Of a DNA stretch of 28,921 nucleotides, positions 1-7,205 are shown one piece after another. Under the pieces are notes generated by a model. It made no database searches. It was not told where the DNA came from and saw only the letters and a list, made by a program, of their open reading frames with translations. Positions within the stretch are counted from its first letter, which is position 1. Each line of letters starts with the position of its first letter. Made by a program: the position numbers and the translations under genes. This DNA comes from a virus. The DNA lies in the IMG/VR virus record IMGVR_UViG_3300025151_000209, positions 1 through 28,921 of that record, one strand, 5' to 3'.

Positions 1-41
1 GTTTTCAACTAATAATAAATCCCAACTTTCCATTAAGGAAC

Positions 42-49
42 AATAAATA
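42..49 (+). promoter_or_regulatory. T4-type late promoter of the tail sheath gene
   Basis: AATAAATA matches the T4 late -10 element (TATAAATA) at 7 of 8 bases. Its last base is 19 bases before the sheath ATG. With T4 spacing, transcription would start near position 55, leaving a leader of about 13 bases that contains the purine-rich AGAAAG. This is the only TAAATA element in the window with a real leader; the others abut their ATG. Confidence 0.55.
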
Positions 50-68
50 ATTAAAGAAAGTTACAACT

Positions 69-2729
69 ATGTCTAGAAGAACAATTCAATCTCCAGGTGT
101 AGAAATCAGAGAAATTGATCAAACATTGAGAGCACCAGCTAACGTTGGTACTACTGTCTTTATCCCAGGGTTTTCTAATGAAGGACCTACAGATGAAATT
201 CTTAATGTTGGTACTTTTGCAGATTTCGAACAAATTTATGGTAAACCAACAACAGCCGCTGAAAGATATTTTTATCACAGTGTGCGTCAAGTATTTAACA
301 GTGATGCTAATGTCTATGTATCTCGTCTACCTTATGGTACAGGTAACGGGTTAGGTACTCAAAAATATACTGCGCAAGTATATCCTGTTGTATCTCCTCA
401 AACTCAAGCTATTACAGCTATAGATTCCCAACCCGGGGAAACTTTAAAGTTATCATTTGATGGAAATGTCTGGTCTGAGGATGCCCCGGAGCATTTGGTA
501 GGTCAGCAAACCATTTTTATTGAAGGGGTTTTTAAAGATGACAGTACCGGTGAATTAAGTTACGTATCTACTAGCGTAAAAGCTATTTCATCAACAGCCG
601 CGGAGTTACATACTTTATCTGCTGTTGCAGACACGAAGCTAAAAGCAGTTAGCGGTAAAAGTATCATAAGCGCTCAAGCATATTCTTCTGATATTGATCT
701 TTTATCTGGATATTCCACTGAAGGTCTATCTGGTAGTGAATATTATATTATTGGTCAGCCTACATTAGTTGAACTCGATGAAGCAACATACAATAAAGTA
801 GCTAACGGAGAGTTCACTTGGAGCAATACTAATACAGTAGCAAACACTACTACTAGTTTCACAAGTGCAAATATTCTTACCGCAGCTGGCGCGGGTATTA
901 TTGTATTGAATACTGGTAAGACAAGTGTTAACGAGAAGTATGAAGGATATTATGCTACTATTATTGATAACACTGACTTCAACCCAGCTACAGACTTTGA
1001 CGGAGTAAGAAAGCAATATACAGTAACTAATACTGGTACTACTAGTGCTGATTCTTATTCTGAAGTACCTACCTCTAGATTGGATTATGCGTTAAGTGCG
1101 ACGAACTTATCTGAAACAACAAATGTTAGTAGATCAATTGAAGATGTACCGGAGTTTAACATTAACGGTCCAGAGTTTGTTGATACTGTAGCATTTGGAT
1201 TAGTTAAATCTCGTATAACACCATTTGCAAGTGACGACCTTAAGTTAAGTTATTTCCTTGCTGAAGGCTTTACTGGTTCGTTAAATTACTACAGGTCAAT
1301 ACAAAATGAAAATGGAAGCGGTAATAAGTCATTCTTCTTAGAAGCAAGAGATGATAAATCTGCTGATGTTAAAGTATTTGTTAATCCTAACATTAGTAGA
1401 AACGACGGAGACTGGACATCTGGTACCGGTGATGCTCCTACTAAATTTGTAAGAACAGCAAAATCTTCTAATAGTAATGCTAGTATTGTTAACAATGTTA
1501 TGGCAGCTAATACTGGTAGCACCGTTGCTTCATCAGCAGTTGGTCTTCTTAACGGTACTGCTAACTTCGGTAATATACCTGGTATATATCCTTTTGGTAC
1601 ATTTGTCGATACAGGCACGATTACTACTGGTAAGAACTTAGGTAGTATTTACAACAAGTTAGATAGAGTATTCAGAATAGCCTCCAATGTGGAATTATTC
1701 AATATTGATGTTTCCATTGAAGCGGGCTTAGGTACAATTGCTGCGAATCAAGAATATGGTAGCGATGCAGACTTAGTTGCTGCCGGTGGCTTCGAAGATA
1801 CCGCTTTCTTGAATATTGGAACAGCAACCGGTAATGGTACGGGATTCTATACCACATCTCAAAATATTACCGAGCAGGCACAAATTAATATTAGAGACAA
1901 ATATAGATCAATATACAATATATTTGAACAATTCGCAAGACAAACTCGTAAAGATCATATCTTTATTGCAGATATTTTGCGTAACATTGTTGTTCAAGGT
2001 GACAACGCTAAAGCTTTAGATGATAAATCTAAAAACTTTAGCAAGCATGTATATTGGCCTTTAAGGCATCAGTTCGGAATTGCTAACAGTAATTATGCTT
2101 GTGTGTACGCTAACTGGGCGAAAGTTTACGATGCAACATCTAATAAGCAAATATGGATTCCATTCTCTGGAATAGCTGCTGCAACATTTGCTCGTAACGA
2201 TGCTAACTTTGCGCCTTGGTTTGCACCTGCAGGTTTCACTCGCGGTGTTGTAACAGGTGTAAATGATATAGCAATCAGTCCAACTCAACGTCAAAGGGAT
2301 CAGTTGTACAGAGTTGCTCTTAATCCTGTAACTCAGTTCCCTAACGAAGGTATTGTTATATTCGGTCAAAAGACACTTCAAAAGAAACCTACTGCGTTTG
2401 ATAGAATTAATGTTCGTAGATTGTTCTTAGATCTAGAAAAGCGCACTAAGAGAGTAATGAAGTATTTTATCTTTGAACCGAATACATTCTTAACTCGTAC
2501 TAAGGTAGTAAACACGTTAACACCTATTTTTGAAAACGCTAAGCAAACGGAGGGTGTTTATGATTACTTAATTGTATGTGACGAAAGAAATAATACAACG
2601 GATAGAATTAACAACAATGAATTGGTGGTAGACATCTACTTAAAACCAGTTCGTGCTGCTGAGTTTATCTTGGTTAACTTCTACGCAGTTAATAATGATG
2701 TTAACTTCGAAGAGTTAGTTGGTCAGTAA
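69..2729 (+). CDS. Contractile tail sheath protein, gp18-like
   Basis: This is the tail sheath subunit, which polymerises around the tail tube and contracts on adsorption. The N-terminus has the family motif SPGVEIREID (residues 8-17), followed by a GTTVFIPGF strand. The last 200 residues match gp18 closely: IWIPFSG near 693, then a PWFAPAGFTRG segment, QRDQLY, FDRINVRRLF, VCDERNN and a C-terminal FEELVG. At 886 residues it is much longer than T4 gp18 (659). The extra length lies in a Ser/Thr/Gly/Asn-rich middle, about residues 80-560, probably surface domains facing outward. It has its own promoter and is followed 22 bases later by a strong terminator, so it forms a single-gene unit. In T4 the tube gene follows directly; here it is on the other strand. 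Identity is secure; the function of the insertion is unknown. Confidence 0.95.
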   Translation: MSRRTIQSPGVEIREIDQTLRAPANVGTTVFIPGFSNEGPTDEILNVGTFADFEQIYGKPTTAAERYFYHSVRQVFNSDANVYVSRLPYGTGNGLGTQKYTAQVYPVVSPQTQAITAIDSQPGETLKLSFDGNVWSEDAPEHLVGQQTIFIEGVFKDDSTGELSYVSTSVKAISSTAAELHTLSAVADTKLKAVSGKSIISAQAYSSDIDLLSGYSTEGLSGSEYYIIGQPTLVELDEATYNKVANGEFTWSNTNTVANTTTSFTSANILTAAGAGIIVLNTGKTSVNEKYEGYYATIIDNTDFNPATDFDGVRKQYTVTNTGTTSADSYSEVPTSRLDYALSATNLSETTNVSRSIEDVPEFNINGPEFVDTVAFGLVKSRITPFASDDLKLSYFLAEGFTGSLNYYRSIQNENGSGNKSFFLEARDDKSADVKVFVNPNISRNDGDWTSGTGDAPTKFVRTAKSSNSNASIVNNVMAANTGSTVASSAVGLLNGTANFGNIPGIYPFGTFVDTGTITTGKNLGSIYNKLDRVFRIASNVELFNIDVSIEAGLGTIAANQEYGSDADLVAAGGFEDTAFLNIGTATGNGTGFYTTSQNITEQAQINIRDKYRSIYNIFEQFARQTRKDHIFIADILRNIVVQGDNAKALDDKSKNFSKHVYWPLRHQFGIANSNYACVYANWAKVYDATSNKQIWIPFSGIAAATFARNDANFAPWFAPAGFTRGVVTGVNDIAISPTQRQRDQLYRVALNPVTQFPNEGIVIFGQKTLQKKPTAFDRINVRRLFLDLEKRTKRVMKYFIFEPNTFLTRTKVVNTLTPIFENAKQTEGVYDYLIVCDERNNTTDRINNNELVVDIYLKPVRAAEFILVNFYAVNNDVNFEELVGQ

Positions 2730-2751
2730 AATACAATATTCATAGTTATGC

Positions 2752-2779
2752 AAAGCTCGGCGAAAGCCGAGCTTTTTTT
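2752..2779 (+). terminator. Rho-independent terminator after the sheath gene
   Basis: A perfect 10-bp stem (2752-2761 with 2766-2775) is closed by a GAAA tetraloop and runs into seven T (2773-2779). It lies 22 bases after the sheath stop. The last T is also the first base of the next promoter, TATAAATA at 2779-2786. Confidence 0.93.
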
Positions 2780-2786
2780 ATAAATA
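2779..2786 (+). promoter_or_regulatory. T4-type late promoter abutting the 2793 ATG
   Basis: TATAAATA is an exact match to the T4 late consensus. The six bases TTTTAA separate it from the ATG, so the expected start of transcription falls one base before the ATG. There is no room for a ribosome-binding site. Confidence 0.65.
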
Positions 2787-2792
2787 TTTTAA

Positions 2793-3464
2793 ATGAGCGT
2801 AGGCATACAATATCCAACTAATGATAGAGCTGGTATAATTTCAGAGTTTTATAACAGACTTTTAGAGTATGATACTACCATAGCGGATTCTAATTTGTTC
2901 TACGTTTCATATTCCATTCCTGATGCGTTAACAGATGATTTATATAGAGCAATTGGTGAAACAGCAAAAGACGGGAGAATAGGAATCTCCCCTACTAAAG
3001 AAGTATTTCAAACAAACAAAATACAAGCCCTAACTACTGGAGTGGATTTACCTGATGATAAAGTTGATACTCAAGTTATACCTCATGGCTCTCAAGTGAA
3101 TGGTTATTTACCTATAACAGTAAATGCAAATAGATCAATAGATACTACTGGGTTAAAAACTGTTTTCTATGATACTAATTTAAGTTTAAATGATTTTATA
3201 TTCAAGCCTTGGATACGATTAATCAGTAGGTATGGTTCATTTACAAACGCTTTATACACTAATGTTACAGTTGTTTTTCTCGGAAAAAGAGTCAATAAAG
3301 AAAGCAACAATACAATCGTAAGAAAGATGTATAACTTCTATGATTGTATACCTGTTGATACTGAGAGTAAAGATTCATATGAATATGCTTCTGATCCTAC
3401 AGTAAACACTCATCGTATACAATGGAAGTTTAATAGGTATGATATCGAGCTCACTCGCATTTAA
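2793..3464 (+). CDS. Tail-tube-fold baseplate protein, gp54-like (probable)
   Basis: This 223-residue protein probably shares the tail-tube fold and may initiate the tube on the baseplate like T4 gp54. The C-terminal half has the order of elements seen in gp54 and gp19: a DLPDDKVDTQ segment near 85-94, beta-rich stretches, FYDCIPVDTE at 182-191 (compare the GCIPISVSAPE segment of gp54), then an alternating strand IQWKFNRYDIE at 209-219. It is shorter than T4 gp54 (320). It leads a three-gene unit behind a late promoter and overlaps the next gene by 26 bases. The rest of the tube/baseplate machinery surrounds it, which supports a tail role. It could also be a tail terminator or completion protein; the assignment rests on remembered motif patterns, not an alignment. 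Confidence 0.5.
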   Translation: MSVGIQYPTNDRAGIISEFYNRLLEYDTTIADSNLFYVSYSIPDALTDDLYRAIGETAKDGRIGISPTKEVFQTNKIQALTTGVDLPDDKVDTQVIPHGSQVNGYLPITVNANRSIDTTGLKTVFYDTNLSLNDFIFKPWIRLISRYGSFTNALYTNVTVVFLGKRVNKESNNTIVRKMYNFYDCIPVDTESKDSYEYASDPTVNTHRIQWKFNRYDIELTRI

Positions 3465-4131
3465 TGATATAGAGTACTTATCAAAACAACTAGAAACATA
3501 TAATAGTAAAGCAGTATTCGAATATCTATCTAAATTTGATACAGTACTAGATTATTTTCATTGTATTAAACAAACTATTTTTTCTGTTTCTGAGTTCAGT
3601 GGTTTTCAAATTGACAAAGGGGAACTAGCCTTATCTAGTAATGAGTTTCTTGTAGATATACCTAACTATAAAATTTTTACCTTTAATAGTAAACAATTAG
3701 AATTTAAACTCACTTATCCTAGGATAATATTTGGTACATATAAACAAAATATAAGAACAAGTATTATAGATATTAATAATTGTAATTTATCTCGTTCGCA
3801 AATAGAACAGGTATTGCATACCTTGCCTGTGAAAGAGTACAAAGAATTAACAAATTTTGTTGAAGATAAAATTATATCAAAACTTAATAATATAATTATA
3901 TTTAACACTAAATCTCAAAAACATAAAAAATTATTTACATACAGCCCGCAGGAATTATATAAACTATTATTTTATGTATGTAAGTATCATTTAGACTATC
4001 TACGGAAAATACGAATTATAATGTTCAAGGAAGGCAATTTCAGTCATTATGAATTTAATACAATGACAGTTGAAGAAATAAGTAAGTACTATAAATTATT
4101 AAAGCAAATGTATGACAAACCAAATGAGTGA
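3439..4131 (+). CDS. Unassigned protein of the baseplate-hub cluster
   Basis: This 230-residue protein has no recognised motif. The N-terminus is helical, the middle (about 45-110) mixes strands with polar loops, and the C-terminal 100 residues are helical and rich in Lys, Tyr and Leu, ending in an MTVEEISKYY-type helix. No signal peptide or clear membrane segment is seen. It overlaps the gene before by 26 bases and the gene after by 8 to 20 bases, so translation is likely coupled. Lying between a gp54-like gene and a gp26-like gene, it could be an assembly factor comparable with T4 gp51 or gp28, but that is inference from position only. Confidence 0.6.
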   Translation: MISSSLAFNDIEYLSKQLETYNSKAVFEYLSKFDTVLDYFHCIKQTIFSVSEFSGFQIDKGELALSSNEFLVDIPNYKIFTFNSKQLEFKLTYPRIIFGTYKQNIRTSIIDINNCNLSRSQIEQVLHTLPVKEYKELTNFVEDKIISKLNNIIIFNTKSQKHKKLFTYSPQELYKLLFYVCKYHLDYLRKIRIIMFKEGNFSHYEFNTMTVEEISKYYKLLKQMYDKPNE

Positions 4132-4801
4132 TATCAAAGAAATATTACAATATATTAATGATAATAACAATATTAATATAGAATTACCTTATAGTAAAAA
4201 GTCTATTAATATAAAACGTTATGGTATTGACTCATTGAATATTATTAATGACATTTTCGATAAAGATAGTAATAGTGAAATTGCTATTGATTATTTGAAA
4301 TACTTGTTTGATATTGTCTCTTCACGTATACAAGAAGATTTAAATTATATAGATTTTTTATATTTAATTTTTGCTTTAAGAGAAAAAGAAAATGCAGAAT
4401 ACACAGAACTTAATTTAACTGATATCTTAAAAGATATATCAACTAATTCTTTTGATATTGATGTAACCTCTGCAGAAGTAGTAGACGGGCCTTTAACATA
4501 CAAAATTGAATTACATTATCCTTCATTACAAAAACTTAAAGATTTAGTATCTGCCTCAAATACGGAAACAAAAGATATTGTTTTTTATAATACCTTTAAG
4601 TTTGTAAAAAGTGTAGACATACATGTACAAGACAAAAGGTCTTCTGTGAGTAAGCCAGAAGACCTTTATCAATTATATAATGTCTTAAGTTATAAAGCTT
4701 TAGACAATTTAAGCAGCTTTACCAGTACTATAAATGACAAAATATCAGAAACCTTTAAAATTAATATAGAATCTGATACCGGATTTTTGTATAATATTTA
4801 A
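4112..4801 (+). CDS. Baseplate hub protein, gp26-like (tentative)
   Basis: This 229-residue protein has the general layout of the T4 gp26-type hub family: an N-terminal beta segment (ELPYSKKSINIKRYG), a helical stretch, then a conserved-looking helix near 75-92 ending in LYLIFALREKENAEY, and a beta-rich half. T4 gp26 is 208 residues and belongs to the hub. A second start (ATG at 4124, MSDIKE) would reduce the overlap with the previous gene to 8 bases; neither start has a clear ribosome-binding site. The stop shares the palindrome TTAA (4798-4801) with the stop of the convergent tail-tube gene. The coding sequence also contains a 12-bp perfect hairpin (4635-4667) that may serve the opposite strand. 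Confidence 0.45.
   Translation: MTNQMSDIKEILQYINDNNNINIELPYSKKSINIKRYGIDSLNIINDIFDKDSNSEIAIDYLKYLFDIVSSRIQEDLNYIDFLYLIFALREKENAEYTELNLTDILKDISTNSFDIDVTSAEVVDGPLTYKIELHYPSLQKLKDLVSASNTETKDIVFYNTFKFVKSVDIHVQDKRSSVSKPEDLYQLYNVLSYKALDNLSSFTSTINDKISETFKINIESDTGFLYNI
4631..4667 (-). terminator. Probable terminator of the tail-tube transcript, inside the opposing gene
   Basis: 4635-4646 and 4656-4667 form a perfect 12-bp inverted repeat with a 9-base loop. Read on the minus strand, the stem ends in CCTTTT followed by GTC, a short T run; read on the plus strand it has no useful T run. It lies about 130 bases after the stop of the minus-strand tube gene. The stem is certain and the terminator role is likely, but the T run is weak. 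Confidence 0.55.
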
Positions 4802-5376
4802 AGTAATTTACCTATCTTATTAAGAACTTGTCCAACTTCGTTATCTCTTCTAAAGAATTGGTAAGCAAAGGATGCGTTAAATGTAACTACCTGACCATCA
4901 GTAGAATTAATAGTATATTGCATATCTGCTGCTTCAACTGGGAAAACACCAAATAACTTATAAGTACGAATAGGTTCGAATTCTCCATTAAGCTGCGCTA
5001 ATGTGATCGTACTATCATTATGTAATGTCTGATCTCCTATAGAAGTACTTTCATCAAAAGTTTCGGTCACCCAATTTTCCATTGCAATTCTTGCACTACT
5101 CTGAGCGTCAAGATAGAAGGTAATTTGATAACCAGTTGTTAAATTATATTCTACCGGTCCTGGAATGTTAAAGTTAAATCCTGAGTAAGGTACCGCAACT
5201 GGTTTAATTTTCTTACCCGGAATACTAGCTGTCGTCGCGTAAACTAATTGATCCTCTGTAAATACAGAAGCTCCTTTATTAGAAACATCAAGGACTCGAA
5301 ACTGATAGTTACGAGCGAAATCTTTAGTCTGAGCGACTTTATAGAAATCCTGTATAGTCTGTTTAATATCTGCCAT
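4798..5376 (-). CDS. Tail tube protein, gp19-like
   Basis: This is the major subunit of the inner tail tube, through which DNA passes; hexameric rings stack on the baseplate and the sheath surrounds them. Family marks are ARNYQFRVLDV (21-31), SIPGKKI (51-57), the segment LFGVFPVEAADMQY (141-154) and the closing strand VVTFNASFAYQFF (163-175). At 192 residues it is slightly longer than T4 gp19 (163). It lies on the strand opposite to the sheath and to all other recognised tail genes, with its own late promoter abutting the ATG. It converges with the gp26-like gene, sharing a TTAA at the stops. Independent control makes sense for one of the most abundant virion proteins. Confidence 0.88.
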   Translation of the reverse strand: MADIKQTIQDFYKVAQTKDFARNYQFRVLDVSNKGASVFTEDQLVYATTASIPGKKIKPVAVPYSGFNFNIPGPVEYNLTTGYQITFYLDAQSSARIAMENWVTETFDESTSIGDQTLHNDSTITLAQLNGEFEPIRTYKLFGVFPVEAADMQYTINSTDGQVVTFNASFAYQFFRRDNEVGQVLNKIGKLL

Positions 5377-5381
5377 AAAAA

Positions 5382-5389
5382 TATTTATT
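5382..5389 (-). promoter_or_regulatory. Late promoter of the tail-tube gene, abutting its ATG
   Basis: On the minus strand AATAAATA is followed by five T and then the ATG at 5376. With T4 geometry the first transcribed base would be the A of the ATG. Confidence 0.6.
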
Positions 5390-5412
5390 CTCGGGTAAAT
5401 GTTTATTTCTAA

Positions 5413-5420
5413 ATTAAATA
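5413..5420 (+). promoter_or_regulatory. Late promoter abutting the tape-measure ATG
   Basis: ATTAAATA keeps the TAAATA core and is followed by TTTTAA and the ATG at 5427. It is divergent from the tube promoter, within a 50-base intergenic stretch. Confidence 0.55.
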
Positions 5421-5426
5421 TTTTAA

Positions 5427-7202
5427 ATGGCTATTGATGCGCAAGTTTTAAATCTTATAAGGGAGCAAGATAAACGCCAAAGTAATTATAGGCAGGTATC
5501 TCGAGACTATATGAGAAATACTAATAAATCTATCAACTCTCTTGATAGTAACGTAAGATATAGTATAGAACAAACTAATGCGCTTCGTAGTGGTCTGGGT
5601 GAAGTTACAGGTAAAATATTAAGTCAAATTAAAAATAGTTCTAGAGAGACTATAAATCAAACAACTAAAGGTAATCAAGATACTGATAAGGCTTTAAAAG
5701 CGGATAATGCTACAATAGTACAAAAACTAGAGAGTATAAGAGGTTTAATGGAAAGTCAGAGAGATATAGTACGTAACTATATTAATGGTATTAAAAAGAC
5801 TAATTCTTACGAAGACGAAACTAATACTCAACTAAAAAAGAAAAAACTAACAGAAATAGCTGCTAAAACAAAAAAGGATAATAAAATAGAGAGCAATAAA
5901 AGTAGTACTGCTGGCATGCTTAGTTTAGCAGGTCTAGCTGCTATAGGAGCTGGACTTTTATTAGAGCCTTTTATGAAACTAACTACAGCCTTAGGAATGT
6001 TTCCTAAGATATATGATTCTGCAGCATCAGCTCTAGGTGCTATAAAAAATACTTTTAATAGTTTTACTAGCTGGTTCAAAGGAGCTCCTGGTACACCAAA
6101 AACCCCAACTCCTAAACCAAAACCTAAACCTCCAAAGAAGCCACCTACACCTAAACCAACACCTAAGCCACCTACACCTAAACCAACACCTAAGCCACCT
6201 TCGGCTAGGCCTCCAGGATGGCGGTCGCGACCACCAGGTAGAATAAGTTCTACTGCTAAAAGCATATCTCAAGGAGTATCAGCAGCGGCGAAAAGTACAG
6301 GTGCTATGATAAGTAAAGCAGCTGCAAAAGGATCAGCTGCTGCTAGTAAAACTGCGAGCGCTACAGCAAAAACAGTAAGTGCTGTTGCAAAGGGTACTGC
6401 TAATACGTTGAAAACGGTCGGTAAAGTTGCAGGCGCAATACAAAAAGTCCCGGGTGTAAAAATGTTAGCTAAAGGTGCTGGGATCGTTGGAGCTGGGATG
6501 GAAGTATATGAAGCTGGTAAACTTCTTACTATGGACCCCAAAGAGAGGCAAAAAGTACTCGAAGGGCAAACTGAAGAATTTTTAGAAAAGGGTGCTCTTG
6601 GGCGAGTTTGGTATAGTTTTACTAATAACTCTAAAACAATCGCAATGGCGTTGCAAACTAATGCTGATAGAATGAAGTTAAATGAAGAGACTCGCTTACA
6701 GAATGAAATTAACGCACAAAAAGAAATAATATTAGAACGAAAAAAAGCTCAAAAAGAATTAGAAAACACTCCTGAAGCAAGACAAAAAAAGCTTGCTGAA
6801 ATGGGAGACCTAAAAAAGCTCAACTTCATGGATTTCGAATCAACTGGAGACCTACAGTCTTACTTAAGTACTGCAGAGGGTAGAAAATATTATGAGCAAA
6901 TGGCTCTTCAAGAAGGTATATCTAAAAAGGAAGCAAGAGCTAAATTAGTAGAACAATACAAAAATTTTGATTTTGATGCTGCAGAGAGTCAACAAAGAAT
7001 ATTAGAGCAAGAAAATGTTATGCCATCAGTAACATTACAAGAGAGTGTAGATAAAAATACAGAAACATTTGAAACCCTAACAGAAGAATTGAGAGAATTC
7101 ATAAGTAATGCAAATAACAACGTAATGGTATCAAGCAGTACTAATATTTCTGCACCTGGTGCAGATTATGGAGAGAGACAAAGACAAATGATCGCAGGTT
7201 AA
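5427..7202 (+). CDS. Tape-measure candidate (gp29-like position) with Pro/Lys linker
   Basis: This 591-residue protein is close in length to T4 gp29 (590) and immediately precedes the gp48-like tube cap, as gp29 does in T4. Residues 1-160 are charged, Gln/Asn/Lys-rich and coiled-coil-like. A hydrophobic segment, GMLSLAGLAAIGAGLLL, lies at about 163-179. A proline/lysine/threonine linker spans about 220-262. An Ala/Lys/Ser-rich low-complexity stretch follows (about 275-345), then a glycine-rich hydrophobic patch (KGAGIVGAGM), and a charged helical C-terminus. A hydrophobic helix plus helical rods fits a tail tape measure that enters the host envelope, but the long Pro-Lys linker is unusual because it would break a straight ruler. 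It could instead be another internal tail protein. It leads a five-gene operon. Confidence 0.5.
   Translation: MAIDAQVLNLIREQDKRQSNYRQVSRDYMRNTNKSINSLDSNVRYSIEQTNALRSGLGEVTGKILSQIKNSSRETINQTTKGNQDTDKALKADNATIVQKLESIRGLMESQRDIVRNYINGIKKTNSYEDETNTQLKKKKLTEIAAKTKKDNKIESNKSSTAGMLSLAGLAAIGAGLLLEPFMKLTTALGMFPKIYDSAASALGAIKNTFNSFTSWFKGAPGTPKTPTPKPKPKPPKKPPTPKPTPKPPTPKPTPKPPSARPPGWRSRPPGRISSTAKSISQGVSAAAKSTGAMISKAAAKGSAAASKTASATAKTVSAVAKGTANTLKTVGKVAGAIQKVPGVKMLAKGAGIVGAGMEVYEAGKLLTMDPKERQKVLEGQTEEFLEKGALGRVWYSFTNNSKTIAMALQTNADRMKLNEETRLQNEINAQKEIILERKKAQKELENTPEARQKKLAEMGDLKKLNFMDFESTGDLQSYLSTAEGRKYYEQMALQEGISKKEARAKLVEQYKNFDFDAAESQQRILEQENVMPSVTLQESVDKNTETFETLTEELREFISNANNNVMVSSSTNISAPGADYGERQRQMIAG
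6141..6200 (+). repeat. 27-bp tandem repeat coding a Pro/Thr/Lys linker
   Basis: Two identical 27-bp units (6141-6167, 6168-6194) are followed by the first six bases of a third. Each codes PPTPKPTPK, residues 239-258 of the tape-measure candidate. Perfect identity points to recent duplication and to a length that can vary between relatives. Confidence 0.93.
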
Positions 7203-7205
7203 TAT

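Noticed and set aside
1289-1618. Minus-strand open frame of 109 codons in the sheath gene
   Set aside because: Lies wholly within the sheath gene, with no late element before it and no recognisable protein.
5828-6272. Two long minus-strand open frames opposite the Pro/Lys region
   Set aside because: Their Gly/Leu and Trp/Arg repeats are the complement of the proline-repeat codons; no promoter or homology, so they are shadows.
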